Shown here piece by piece: positions 16,893 to 25,774 of a stretch of DNA of 64,000 bases. This DNA is from Brevibacterium album DSM 18261 (lineage in GTDB: Bacteria; Actinomycetota; Actinomycetes; Actinomycetales; Brevibacteriaceae), in the NCBI RefSeq assembly GCF_000426445.1, contig NZ_KE384526.1, positions 853,213-917,212 of the forward strand, given 5' to 3'. Under the pieces are notes generated by a model. The model was not told the origin of the DNA. It saw nothing but the letters and a program-made list of their open reading frames with translations, and searched no databases. Within the stretch, counting starts at the first letter, position 1. The number at the start of each line of letters is the position of its first letter. Position numbers and translations under genes: made by a program.

Positions 16893-17771
16893 CTAGCGGG
16901 CGAGCCAGTCGTCGAGCGTGACGGAGTCGATCTCGGCGTCGATGGGGACGAGGCCGCCTCGGGCGATCGCGGGCCCGAGGTACGGCAGCTCGCCCATGAG
17001 GAGCACCCGCCGGCCGCCCACGGAGCCGCGCACGCCGCGGATGCGCCGGGCCGCCGCGCGCACGGTCGAGACCTCGGGTCCGCGGATCGCCGCGATGCCC
17101 ACTCCGCCGGACTCCTGCCCGTTCCCGGCACCGGGGGCCCGATCGCCGCGCACGAGCGCCGCGGTGAACTCCGCCGCGCTGTCGACGGGCAGAGCGGCGA
17201 TGCGCATGGTCGGGACGACGGCGACGGGTCCCAGACTGGCTCGCCCCACGAGATCGTCGATGAGCTCGTACCACTGCGTGGAGCGGACGAGCACCACCTC
17301 GGGACCCGCCCCCGCCTGCGAGACGCCGCCCGCACCAGCCGCACCAGCCGCACCAGCCGCACCAGCCGCACCAGCCGCACCAGCCGCACCAGCCGCACCA
17401 GCGCGACGGTACACCTCCTCCTGCACGGCCTTGCCCCGGTAGTAGCCGAAACGCCGGTGAACCGCCGGGTCCGCGGCGCCTGCGATGGAGACGCAGATCA
17501 GCCTGGGCACACCGGCCCGCCGCATCGCATTCACGATGTTCTGGGCACTGCCTGCGAAGAAGTCCACGGCCTTCCGGACGGACATCGTCTCGAGGTTGAG
17601 CGCATCCACGGCGGCATCAGCGCCCCGCAGGGCCGCCTCGAGTCCCGTGCCTGACAGCGCGTCCACCCCCGTGCTCCGGCTGGCCCGCACCACCTCGTGA
17701 CCGGAGTCCTCGAGCGCGCTCGCGATCCTGCTGCCGATCATCCCCGTCGCACCGAGCACTGTGATCCTCAT
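16893..17771 (-). CDS. NAD(P)-binding Rossmann-fold protein (NmrA/atypical SDR type) with (GAA)n linker
   Basis: 292 residues starting with the dinucleotide-binding motif [13 protein letters not shown]. It resembles small atypical short-chain dehydrogenases of the NmrA-like class used as oxidoreductases or redox sensors; no catalytic assignment is possible. Around residues 123-147 a run of Gly-Ala-Ala repeats interrupts the fold, encoded by seven and a part copies of a 9-bp unit (17332-17403). Because the unit is a multiple of three, copy-number change would alter linker length without breaking the frame. The gene is convergent with abgT and appears to be monocistronic. Confidence 0.75.
   Translation of the reverse strand: MRITVLGATGMIGSRIASALEDSGHEVVRASRSTGVDALSGTGLEAALRGADAAVDALNLETMSVRKAVDFFAGSAQNIVNAMRRAGVPRLICVSIAGAADPAVHRRFGYYRGKAVQEEVYRRAGAAGAAGAAGAAGAAGAAGAAGAGGVSQAGAGPEVVLVRSTQWYELIDDLVGRASLGPVAVVPTMRIAALPVDSAAEFTAALVRGDRAPGAGNGQESGGVGIAAIRGPEVSTVRAAARRIRGVRGSVGGRRVLLMGELPYLGPAIARGGLVPIDAEIDSVTLDDWLAR
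17332..17403 (-). repeat. 9-bp tandem repeat (GCACCAGCC) inside a coding region
   Basis: Seven perfect copies of GCACCAGCC start at 17332 and end at 17394, followed by a partial copy GCACCA and a diverged last unit. On the coding strand each unit encodes Gly-Ala-Ala. The perfect identity of the copies suggests recent slippage expansion. Confidence 0.9.
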
Positions 17772-17865
17772 GCGGCCACGCTACGGGGACGCATGAGCGG
17801 GAGTCACGGGTGCGGACGCGGACAGAGACGCCCCCGCCCGCATCCCGGACCGCCGACTGCGCCGC

Positions 17866-18285
17866 TCACCTGCCGCGCGGGGATCCTCCCTTGATGATCA
17901 GCACGGCGGCGATGGCGGCGAGCCAGACGTTGTGCGAGACCGCGACCCCTTCGCCCTTGGGGCGCAGGCGGTCGCTCTTCGTGAACTCCTCGGTCCGGAA
18001 GTACATCGTGAGCATGCCGGCGCTGAAGCCGCCCAGCGCCAGGCCCGCGAGCCGGGTCGGGATGAACGGTGCGAGCAGGGTCGCGCCCACGGCCACCTCG
18101 GCGGCGGCGAGCAGCTTTCCGAACTGCTCAGCGTCCAGCTTCTCCAGCGCGGGGAATCCCTTGGCCGCCATCGACTGCAGGTATGCCGCGCTGGACTCGC
18201 TGAGCCCGAGCTTGTCGACGCCGGCATTGAGGATGGTGACGCCGCTGGCGCCTCGGAGGATCGCAGTGGTGAGCGAACGCGACAT
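17866..18285 (-). CDS. DoxX-like small membrane protein
   Basis: 139 residues with about four hydrophobic segments (ILRGASGVTILNAGVDKLG, AAAEVAVGATLLAPFI, LAGLALGGFSAGML, VWLAAIAAVLII). The pattern fits the DoxX/DoxD-like family of small membrane proteins, whose members in actinobacteria are linked to redox or membrane stress; no enzymatic residue can be assigned. It lies downstream of a separate intergenic region shared with the divergent radical SAM gene. Function uncertain. Confidence 0.65.
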   Translation of the reverse strand: MSRSLTTAILRGASGVTILNAGVDKLGLSESSAAYLQSMAAKGFPALEKLDAEQFGKLLAAAEVAVGATLLAPFIPTRLAGLALGGFSAGMLTMYFRTEEFTKSDRLRPKGEGVAVSHNVWLAAIAAVLIIKGGSPRGR

Positions 18286-18450
18286 GGTGAGCCTTTCGGT
18301 GTGCGGATGGCACGGCGGCGGGCCGGTGAGCCCTGCGCGTGCGGAAGCGGAGCCACCCTATCGAAGGCTCGCACGCCCGCGGGAGCACATTGCGAAGGAT
18401 GACTTTCAGGTCACATCCACGGCCGCCAACCACCGGGGAAGGTTCCACTC

Positions 18451-18479
18451 TTGACGAAGATATAGAACGTGTGTTCGAC
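18451..18479 (+). promoter_or_regulatory. LexA (SOS) box and promoter before the radical SAM gene
   Basis: GAAC-GTGT-GTTC at 18465-18476 matches the actinobacterial LexA box GAAC-N4-GTTC exactly, and the right flank continues GA. TTGACG at 18451-18456 could serve as -35, putting the box in the promoter spacer. The start codon at 18487 is only ten bases beyond the box, so the mRNA may be leaderless. Confidence 0.75.
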
Positions 18480-18486
18480 TGTGCGC

Positions 18487-19542
18487 ATGAGGTGGAGCGG
18501 CGCAGAGGTGGAGAAGCCCGGTGCCAAGCTGTTCGGGCTGCAGGGGCTCGTCCGCAGCGTCCGCACACCCGAATTCGCGGGGATGACCTTCCACGAGGTG
18601 CTGGCGAAGTCCGCGCTCAACCGGGTGCCCCCGGCCAGCTCCATGCCGTTCCGCTGGACGGTGAACCCCTACCGCGGCTGCTCCCACGCCTGCGTGTACT
18701 GCTTCGCCCGCAACTCGCACACCTATCTGGACATGGACGCGGGCCTGGACTTCGACCGGCAGGTGGTGGTCAAGGTGAACGCCGCCGATGTGCTCAGCGC
18801 CGAACTCGCGCGCTCCCGCTGGTCCCGCGAGCACGTCGCCCTGGGCACGAACACTGATCCCTACCAGCGGGCGGAGGGCCACTATCGGCTCATGCCCGGC
18901 ATCATCTCCGCCCTCGCGGACAGCGGGACCCCGTTCTCCGTGCTGACGAAGGGCACACTGCTGCGCCGCGACCTGCCGCTGCTCGCAGAGGCCGCGGAGC
19001 AGGTGGAGGTGGATCTCGCGATGTCGATCGCGGTGTTCGACGACGCACTGCAGCAGGCCGTGGAACCGGGCACTCCCCGCACCGCGGCGCGGCTTGCGAC
19101 GGTGCGCGCCGCCGCCGACCTGGGCTTCCGGGTCACGGTCTTCCTCATGCCGGTGATGCCCAAGCTCACGGACTCGCGCGAGCAGCTCGATCTGGCGCTC
19201 GGTTCCATCCGGGAGGCGGGCGCTTCCCGCGTGGTCTACGGCGCGCTCCACCTCCGGCCCGGGACCCGGGAGTGGTTCCTCGAGTGGATCGAACGCGAGC
19301 ACCCGGAGCTGCTGGAGCGGTACCGGAGGATGTACGGGGGCTCGTCCTACGCCTCGGCCCGCTACCGGGAATGGCTGGACGAGCGGATGCGGCCGCTGCT
19401 GAAGAAACACGGGCTGAGCGCCAAGGCCGATGACGACACCCCCGAGGCCCGCCGCTTCGCCCGGCAGCGCGCGGCACGGGAGAACCGGGCCCACGGCGCG
19501 GGCGTCCCCGCGCTGGAACCGCTCGTGCCCACGCTGTTCTGA
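18487..19542 (+). CDS. Rv2578c-family radical SAM protein
   Basis: 351-residue radical SAM protein. The iron-sulfur motif CSHACVYC (Cys 65, 69 and 72, spacing CX3CX2C) sits after VNPYRGC, and GTNTDPYQ and LTKGTLLRRD are typical of the Rv2578c/spore-photoproduct-lyase-like class. The reaction is unknown. The ATG at 18487 (MRWSG) fits family starts; an earlier in-frame GTG at 18469 falls inside the LexA box and is less likely. The SOS box upstream indicates induction by DNA damage, and from memory the M. tuberculosis orthologue is also listed among LexA-box genes. Convergent with kup. Confidence 0.85.
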   Translation: MRWSGAEVEKPGAKLFGLQGLVRSVRTPEFAGMTFHEVLAKSALNRVPPASSMPFRWTVNPYRGCSHACVYCFARNSHTYLDMDAGLDFDRQVVVKVNAADVLSAELARSRWSREHVALGTNTDPYQRAEGHYRLMPGIISALADSGTPFSVLTKGTLLRRDLPLLAEAAEQVEVDLAMSIAVFDDALQQAVEPGTPRTAARLATVRAAADLGFRVTVFLMPVMPKLTDSREQLDLALGSIREAGASRVVYGALHLRPGTREWFLEWIEREHPELLERYRRMYGGSSYASARYREWLDERMRPLLKKHGLSAKADDDTPEARRFARQRAARENRAHGAGVPALEPLVPTLF

Positions 19543-19558
19543 ACCGCCCTCGCCGGCC

Positions 19559-21499
19559 TCAGATCAGCATTTCGGAGCCCAGCACGATGGTCCTGTCCGG
19601 CGGCAGGCGGAAGGCCTCGGTGCGGTCGGCCTGGTTCTTCTCCATCGCGAGGAACAGCGTCTTCCGCCAGTTCCGGAGCCGGTGGGCGCCCCGCGGGTGC
19701 AGTGCCAGGACCGAGAGGAAGTAATGGGCCTCGGAGAGGTCGATCCCGAGGGCGGCGAGGCGGTCGGCGGCGAGTGCCAGATTGTGCGGGACGTCCGGGG
19801 CATCGGTGAAGCCCACCGACACCGTCACCTTCACCACCCCGCCGGCGGGCACGCCGCCCGCGCCGGCCTCGACCGCTTCGACCGCCTCGCCTCCCATCCC
19901 AGCCGCGCATGCCTCGACCCGGATCCTCTCGTCCGCCGGAACATGGGGCACGTTCGCATCCGCGAATCGCACGATGACGACGCGCTCGTGGAGCATGCGC
20001 AGGCTTCTCACGCACTGCATCATGGCCAGCGGGGTGGTGTCCGCACTGCGGTGTGGGAACACTGCGGTTCCGGGCACGCGGGTGACCGGATCAGCGGGGA
20101 GTGCACAGACGAAGGGCGCCAGCGGCCCCTCGATGCGCCTGCGCTCCGCGGCGACCCGTTCGAACCCCTGCCGCCAGGTGAGCATGAGCACGAGCACGAC
20201 GCCGCCGATCACGAGCGGCAGCCAGCCGCCCACCAGGAGCTTGGCGGAGTTCGCCGCGAAGAGCAGGAGCTCGAGCAGACCCACCGCACACACGTACGCG
20301 GCGATCCGCCACCGCCCCCAGCCCCAGACGACGCCTGCGAACACGAGGAAGATCGCCGACTCCAGCACGAAGGTGCCCGTGACCGCGAGACCGTAGGCCT
20401 CGGCCAGCCGGGTGGAGGAGGCGAAGAGCAGGACCAGCGCCATGACCCCGGCGAAGAGCGTCCAGTTCACGGCCGGCAGGTAGATCTGCCCCTCCTCCCG
20501 CCGCGAGGTGTGGCGCACCGCGAGCCGCGGGAGCAGTCCCAGCCGGATCGCCTGCCGGGTCACGGAGAACGCTCCGGAGATCACGGCCTGCGAGGCGATG
20601 ACGGTGGCGACGACCGCGAGGATGAGCAGGGGCGCGCGGAGGGCGGGCGGAGCGAGGTGGAAGAACGGGTTGGCGACGGCCTCGGGCGCGGCGATGACGG
20701 CCGCACCCTGCCCGAGGTACACGAGGGCGAGCCCCGGCATCGCGACGGTGAGCCACGCCAGGCGGACGGCGCGGGCGCCGAAGTGACCCAGGTCGGCATA
20801 GAGCGCCTCGGCCCCGGTGACGGTGAGGACGACGGCACCGAGGAGCACGAATGCGGCGAGGGGATGGCGGGTGAGCAGCTCCACCGCCCAGTGCGGGGAC
20901 AGGCTCGCGAGGATCCGAGGGTGGGCGAGGACGTGCGGCACGCCCAACGCCGCGAGGGTGAGGAACCAGCCCAGCATGATCGGGCCGAAGGCCCTGCCCA
21001 CCCCGCCCGTGCCGAAGGGCTGCACCGCGAACAGCAGCGCGAGGATCGCCGCGGAGACCGGGACCACGAGGGGTGCGAGGCCCGGGGAGAGCACCGTCAT
21101 GCCCTCGGCGGCGCTGAGGACGGAGATGGCGGGGGTGATGAGCGAATCGCCGTAGAAGAGCGCGGCGCCCACCATGCCGAGCGCGGTGACGACGAGGAGG
21201 CTGCGGCGGCCCGTGATCCGCCGCCGCAGCAGAGCGACGAGTGCGAGAATGCCGCCCTGGCCCTCGTTGTCCGCGCGGGTCACCAGCAGCACGTACTTGA
21301 CCGTGACGATGAGGGTGAGGGTCCACAGCACGAGCGAGATGGTGCCGTACACGTTCTCGGGCGTCACGGGGACGGCGTTGTGGTCCATGCTGAACGCGGT
21401 GTGCAGGGCGTAGAGCGGGCTGGTCCCGATGTCGCCGAAGACCACGCCGAGGCTGCCGACCACCGCCGCCGCGGACCCGGCGCTCCTTGAGGAGAACAT
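19559..21499 (-). CDS. kup: Kup-family potassium uptake transporter
   Basis: 646 residues in the normal Kup range. The N-terminal signature VVFGDIGTSPLYALHT is present, followed by NEGQGGILALVALLRRR, FYGDSLITPAISVLSA and about twelve membrane segments, then a C-terminal cytoplasmic domain. Kup imports K+ with H+. Start at ATG 21499 is preferred because family members begin just before the first helix; a GTG at 21568 would add 23 residues of weak coding character. It is transcribed divergently from lemA and convergently with the radical SAM gene. No K+-sensing riboswitch was recognised upstream. Confidence 0.9.
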   Translation of the reverse strand: MFSSRSAGSAAAVVGSLGVVFGDIGTSPLYALHTAFSMDHNAVPVTPENVYGTISLVLWTLTLIVTVKYVLLVTRADNEGQGGILALVALLRRRITGRRSLLVVTALGMVGAALFYGDSLITPAISVLSAAEGMTVLSPGLAPLVVPVSAAILALLFAVQPFGTGGVGRAFGPIMLGWFLTLAALGVPHVLAHPRILASLSPHWAVELLTRHPLAAFVLLGAVVLTVTGAEALYADLGHFGARAVRLAWLTVAMPGLALVYLGQGAAVIAAPEAVANPFFHLAPPALRAPLLILAVVATVIASQAVISGAFSVTRQAIRLGLLPRLAVRHTSRREEGQIYLPAVNWTLFAGVMALVLLFASSTRLAEAYGLAVTGTFVLESAIFLVFAGVVWGWGRWRIAAYVCAVGLLELLLFAANSAKLLVGGWLPLVIGGVVLVLMLTWRQGFERVAAERRRIEGPLAPFVCALPADPVTRVPGTAVFPHRSADTTPLAMMQCVRSLRMLHERVVIVRFADANVPHVPADERIRVEACAAGMGGEAVEAVEAGAGGVPAGGVVKVTVSVGFTDAPDVPHNLALAADRLAALGIDLSEAHYFLSVLALHPRGAHRLRNWRKTLFLAMEKNQADRTEAFRLPPDRTIVLGSEMLI

Positions 21500-21699
21500 G
21501 GAACTCAGTGTGCACCCGCGCGGGGCGGCGGGAACCTGCGAAGTGGCAGGGTCTTTCCGGGATCGCACGGGGCCGCGCGGGCCTGCTCCCCCGACGGCCG
21601 TGTCGTACGCTTAGGGCACCTTGCCGAACCGGCAGCGCCTCCCCGCAGGTCGCACTGCCGGACCGGCGCCGCACTGCCCCCGACCCCGCGAGGTTCCCC

Positions 21700-22278
21700 G
21701 TGCCGCTCTGGGCCGTCATCGCCGCCGTCTGCGCCGTCGTCATCGTCACAGCCGTCTGGCTCATCGCCGTCCGCAACCGCCTCGTCCGCGCGCGCAACCG
21801 CTCGCACGAGGCCCTCAGGGGCATCGACGTGGCCCTCGAGACCCGCTTCGATCAGGTGAAGGCGCAGGCCGAGACCGCCTCGGGCGCGGTCTCGAAGGAG
21901 GTGGAGATGGTGCTGGGAGCGACCGCGCTGCGCACCGGCCGTGGGATCGAGCAGCTGAGCGTGGCGGAGAAGGCGGAGCTAAGCGGCGCGCTCGGGCGCG
22001 CGGAGGGTGCCCTGCTCGCCGCGGTCGAGGCCTACCCGGAGATGCGGACCCAGCAGAACGTCGAACTCCTGCAGCGGACGATCAACGAGGCGGAGGAGCG
22101 TCTGCAGGCAGCCCGCCGCGTCTACAACAGCGCGGCCACGGACTACAACACCCGCCGCCAGGTCTTCCCCACCGTCCTCGTCGCGGGGATACTGGGCTTC
22201 CGCGATCACGAGCTGTTCGAGCTGACCAACGCCGTCAAGCGCGAGCAGTACGACCTGAAGGGATTCCTGGACCGATGA
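21700..22278 (+). CDS. lemA: LemA family protein
   Basis: 192 residues. A single N-terminal membrane helix (about residues 4-24) is followed by an extended helical domain with the LemA features RNRSHEALRGIDVALETRFDQV cut short here as RGIDVALETRFDQ, YPEMRTQQN, RRVYNSAATDYN and FPTVLVAGILGF. LemA proteins are membrane-anchored, outward-facing helical proteins of unknown biochemical role. Start is GTG 21700 with GAGG six bases upstream; an ORF opening at 21487 is longer but lacks coding character. ATGA overlap with the following DUF3137 gene indicates a two-gene operon, a pairing seen widely. Confidence 0.85.
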   Translation: MPLWAVIAAVCAVVIVTAVWLIAVRNRLVRARNRSHEALRGIDVALETRFDQVKAQAETASGAVSKEVEMVLGATALRTGRGIEQLSVAEKAELSGALGRAEGALLAAVEAYPEMRTQQNVELLQRTINEAEERLQAARRVYNSAATDYNTRRQVFPTVLVAGILGFRDHELFELTNAVKREQYDLKGFLDR

Positions 22279-23504
22279 GCGGGCTGCACAGGGTGGACGT
22301 GCCGGAGTTCGAGCAGGTCTGGGCACAGGTCGCGGCTCCCGCGGAGGACATCTCGCGCCAGGCATCGAGTCTGCGCAGGAACAGTCCGCTGGGCTGCCTG
22401 CTGACGCTGTCGATGATGCTGGGCCTCGTGCTGATCCTCGGCGGGATCTTCCTGCTGGGGTCCGTCGACGGCCTCATCGTCGCGGGTGCGATCGGCGCGG
22501 GCCTCCTGCTGCTGGGCCTGCCCGCGCTCGCCGTGTGGCGCACCTTCGCGAAGGCCTCCGCGCGGCACACCGCCGAGGTGGTGACACCGCTGTTCGAGCA
22601 GCTCACCGCCGGGATGAGCAGTCGTGACGGTGCGCGGCTGAGCGCGAGCTACGCGCCGGACGGCGAAGTCCCCCAGCAGGTCCTGCGCGGTGCGGGGTTC
22701 ATCGCCGATGCCTCGGTCCCGCAGGAGGACCTCATCGCCGGGCGGTTCGGGGAGACCGAGTTCCTCCTCGGCGATCTCAAATGGGAGCTCTCGGAGCCCC
22801 CGGTCAGTGAGGAGAGCAGGGAGCAGGCGCAGGAGCGCGAGGCGCGCAGGGAGCGAGCATGGGCGCGGGAGGAGCGCCGGCTCTCCCGCGAGGTGCGGCG
22901 CACCGGTGAGGAGCGCACCGCCCGCGAGCTGCGCGGGCATCGGATGTCCCGCCCCGGTGGCGGCGGCAGCTCCGTCCTGGGGAAGCAGGCTGCGAAGGCG
23001 CTGAAGCCGGTCGGTGAGGGGCTGCAGGGGATGAACGCGTCCCTGGGAGCCTCGCTTGTGTTCTTCAGCGCGGACTTCCACAAGGAGTTCGCCTCGCGCA
23101 CGTACCTCCTGCCGCGGGCGGAGAAGCCGCAGGCTCTGCGCCGGCAGTCCGCGGAGGGGGCGGCGGAGCTGGGGCTGGAGCCTCTGCGGCTGGAGGACAC
23201 CCGGATCACGGACTTCTTCCACGGCTGGACGAGCGATCAGGCCGAGGCGCGGTACCTGCTCACGCCGCAGCTCATGGACGCGATCAGCACACTGGTGCAG
23301 CGCCTGGACTCGCCGCACATCGCCGTCTCCTTCACCGGTACGCGGATGAACGTGGGCGTCGTGGCGAAGACCAATCGCTTCAGCGCCGATTTCGGCAGCC
23401 CCGATGCCGAGGCCGCCGCGCGCGAGATCTACGACGACCTCGTGCTGTTCCTCTCGCTCACCGAGCACTTCGACCTCAACACCCGCATCTGGACGAAGCG
23501 GTGA
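22275..23504 (+). CDS. DUF3137 domain membrane protein
   Basis: 409 residues. Two adjacent hydrophobic segments lie at about residues 37-85 (LTLSMMLGLVLILGGIFLLG and AGAIGAGLLLLGLPALAVW). Next comes a domain of the DUF3137 type, a highly charged Arg/Glu-rich stretch about residues 175-220, and a C-terminal part ending LTEHFDLNTRIW. DUF3137 proteins commonly accompany LemA; the function is unknown. The start overlaps the lemA stop (ATGA), so expression is coupled. Confidence 0.8.
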   Translation: MSGLHRVDVPEFEQVWAQVAAPAEDISRQASSLRRNSPLGCLLTLSMMLGLVLILGGIFLLGSVDGLIVAGAIGAGLLLLGLPALAVWRTFAKASARHTAEVVTPLFEQLTAGMSSRDGARLSASYAPDGEVPQQVLRGAGFIADASVPQEDLIAGRFGETEFLLGDLKWELSEPPVSEESREQAQEREARRERAWAREERRLSREVRRTGEERTARELRGHRMSRPGGGGSSVLGKQAAKALKPVGEGLQGMNASLGASLVFFSADFHKEFASRTYLLPRAEKPQALRRQSAEGAAELGLEPLRLEDTRITDFFHGWTSDQAEARYLLTPQLMDAISTLVQRLDSPHIAVSFTGTRMNVGVVAKTNRFSADFGSPDAEAAAREIYDDLVLFLSLTEHFDLNTRIWTKR

Positions 23505-23520
23505 GGCAGCGCGGCAGGTC

Positions 23521-24090
23521 TCATGCGACAGCCGCGGGTGACGTGGCTGCCGCACCGGCTGCGGCCGCTGAGCTCGCCGCGTCTGCCGTTTCTGCCGCGA
23601 GCACCTTTTCGAAGGGGTGCATGCCGATCTGCTCCGGCGGGAGCGCGGTGTCGTAGAGCGGCGTGTAGCCGCTGCGCAGGTAGAGGGCGACCGCCTCAGG
23701 CTGGCGCGGCCCCGTGGTGAGGTAGGTGCGGCGGTAGCCGAGGCCGCGGGCGCGTCGCTCCAGTTCCGCGAGCACCCGGCGCCCGAGGCCCCGCCCGCGG
23801 TGCCGCGTGCTCGTCCAGATGCGCTTGAGCTCAGCGGTCTCCTCGTCGAAGCGCATGAATGCGCCGCCGGAGACCGGAGTCTCCCCCTCCAGCAGGAGGA
23901 GGAAGCAACCGTAGGGCGGGGCGAAGAGCTCGGCCGGATACCTGTCGATCTCCCGGACCGCCCCCTCGGTGCGCATGTCCGCGTACCGCTCGTCGTACTC
24001 GCGGCCGAGGTCCGCGAGCAGAGGAGCGGCGAGAGGGTCGGCGGCACTCACGGAGGCGAAGCGGAGCACGGGCGGGTTGGCGGCAGTCAC
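23521..24090 (-). CDS. GNAT-family N-acetyltransferase
   Basis: 189 residues with the acetyl-CoA binding motif A (HRGRGLGRRVLAELERRA) and the following GYRRTYLTTGPRQPEAVALY strand-helix unit of GNAT proteins. Start is GTG at 24090. The last about 20 residues are an Ala-rich tail. Substrate unknown. The gene is convergent with the DUF3137 gene (16-base gap). Confidence 0.8.
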   Translation of the reverse strand: MTAANPPVLRFASVSAADPLAAPLLADLGREYDERYADMRTEGAVREIDRYPAELFAPPYGCFLLLLEGETPVSGGAFMRFDEETAELKRIWTSTRHRGRGLGRRVLAELERRARGLGYRRTYLTTGPRQPEAVALYLRSGYTPLYDTALPPEQIGMHPFEKVLAAETADAASSAAAAGAAATSPAAVA

Positions 24091-24259
24091 AGCGCAGTTC
24101 CTTTCCAGCGCAGGTCAGAGCACCGGTGACGTTAACAGAACCGCGCTGTGTGTGTGGTGCCCAGCGACCCGCACCGTCGCAGAACCGAGGGGACGGGACG
24201 CACGCGCGATGCGGCAGCCCGAGCCGGCACGACAGCCCGGCAGGGGTGCAAAAGGTCTC

Positions 24260-25196
24260 TCACCCGGAGATCTTCGTCCTCGTCCAGCATGCACTCCGTG
24301 TCCGACGCCCCTGATCAGCACCACTGGGGTTTCTCCGCCTAGTCACCAGGACGACCGGGACCACGGCGACCGCACAGACCGGCCATACGAAGACGAGCGC
24401 TGTCACGAGGAGCGTCCCTCCGATCCCCAACCCGTCCGGGTACGCGATCCCGAAGGCGAGCACCTGCATGAGCGCCATCGTCGCCCACAGGTAGGCGAAC
24501 ATCACCGCGCGGCGGAACGGCGATGCCGAGGTCGTCTCCGCATCCGGGCCCTCACGCCGCACCCCGCTGCCGTCGGACATCGACCAGGACAGCGCCGCGG
24601 CGATGAGCGCACACAGAAGGGCGGCGAGCACAGCAGCATCGGAGGCGAGAGCGGGCAGAGCGGGTGCAGGTTCGTCTCCGGGACCGCGCCACAGGGCTGC
24701 CTCCCACCACGCACGGCTCCCCACCACCGCAACGGCGGCGACCACCAGGAACGCCAGGAACAGGTGCGCACCTCTGTTGCCGCGGCTTCCGGCCGCCGGT
24801 TGGAGCACGAACGCCGCGGCGACGAGTGGAAACAGGGCGGGCACCGCGACGGCGGCCGCCTGGGCGGCGAGGAGCAGCGGGACCAGAGCAGGCGCCTCGG
24901 CGATTCCGGAGCTCAGCACAGGGAGGGAGCCGAGCCCGCTGCACACCAGCACCGCTGCGAAGATGCCCCCGAGAATGGGACCCGTGCGTCCCGGGACACG
25001 TGAGCGCACGAGCAGCCTGTACCCCGCAGCCCCCGCGAGCACAGCGCTGAGGCACCCGGCCAGACCCACCCGTGCTGCGCCTGGGGGGGGTTCCCGCTAT
25101 CACGGTGCTCCACAGGACGTTCACGATGCCGGAATGCACGCAGACCGAGACCGCGAAGACGACGAGTTCGACGGCGGGCAGGAAGCGCCCCCTCAT
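24260..25196 (-). pseudogene. Multi-pass membrane protein split by a poly-G/C tract frameshift
   Basis: Starting from ATG 25196 the frame gives a first helix (AVELVVFAVSVCVHSGIVNV) and then reaches eight consecutive C on the coding strand (25083-25090). Reading through eight C leaves the frame of the downstream membrane protein. With seven C the product would read TPPGAARVGLAGCLS and continue to 24260 as one protein of about 311 residues with roughly seven to eight helices. As written, only the downstream part (from GTG 25069, 269 residues) is a long ORF. This is either a phase-variable or inactivated gene, or a homopolymer sequencing error. It starts 17 bases after the preceding GNAT gene. 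No known family recognised. Confidence 0.65.
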
Positions 25197-25213
25197 CGAC
25201 GACCCCGCTCCGC

Positions 25214-25774
25214 TCACCTCAGATCCCGCCGCATCGTCCAGACCTCGGGACCTGTGGCCGAGACGATGTGAGAGGTGACGTCGAACCCGTGGCGGCGGTA
25301 AAGGGCCACATTGCGCTCGTCCGAGGTCTCCAGGACCACGGACCCGCACCCGCGGGCGCGCACCGCTTCAAGCCCCGCCTCCACGAGCCGTCCGCCGAGG
25401 CCCCGGCCCCGCACTCCCGGATCGACTCCCACGGTCTCCAGGGTCCAGTCCCCTGCCGCGGGTCCGCGCTCACCGAGGCGGTCCAGGCGCTCACCGTGGA
25501 GCTCGGCGATCCGTGCGAGGACGGCCTCGGCGGGTGGAGGCGCGTCCGACGGCAGCAGCGCGATCACCCCGGCCGCGCCTTCTGAGCACAGCGCGATCCC
25601 GTGCTGCCGGGCATGCGCAAGGTACAGACGCTGCAGTTCGCCGAGGCGGGCCTCGTAGTTCTCCTCCGGCACCACCCAGCGCGTCCAGGCGTAGTCGTCG
25701 AAGGCGGCGGCGAGGGTGGCCGCCGCCGCATCGAGGTGTGCCTCCGCGAGCGGGACGATGGGAGTGGAAAGCAT
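25214..25774 (-). CDS. GNAT-family N-acetyltransferase
   Basis: 186 residues. Motif A VDPGVRGRGLGGRLVEAGL and motif B region VVLETSDERNVALYRRHGF are clear; the N-terminal half has ATLAAAFDDYAWTRWVVPEE, a pattern common in small actinobacterial GNATs near membrane proteins. The acceptor substrate is unknown. It precedes the frameshifted membrane-protein gene on the same strand, so the two probably formed an operon. Confidence 0.82.
   Translation of the reverse strand: MLSTPIVPLAEAHLDAAAATLAAAFDDYAWTRWVVPEENYEARLGELQRLYLAHARQHGIALCSEGAAGVIALLPSDAPPPAEAVLARIAELHGERLDRLGERGPAAGDWTLETVGVDPGVRGRGLGGRLVEAGLEAVRARGCGSVVLETSDERNVALYRRHGFDVTSHIVSATGPEVWTMRRDLR

Noticed and set aside
17332..17403. Tandem repeat considered as a CRISPR-like array
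   Set aside because: Units are 9 bp with no spacers, lie within a coding frame, and no cas genes are present.
13633..17654. Very long frames of over 1000 residues on both strands overlapping the amidohydrolase and AbgT genes
   Set aside because: Shadows caused by high third-position GC; composition is Arg/Pro/His-rich and family motifs are in the other frame.
19430..21490. 686-residue plus-strand frame across kup
   Set aside because: Antisense to a clear Kup protein; low-complexity Glu/Arg/His sequence without any family.
21500..21699. Divergent kup/lemA region considered for a c-di-AMP (ydaO) riboswitch
   Set aside because: No recognisable ydaO core in either direction, and the region is only 200 bp.
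22206..24047. 613-residue minus-strand frame over the DUF3137 gene
   Set aside because: Shadow frame; the plus-strand DUF3137 gene has helices, start and overlap with lemA that explain the region.
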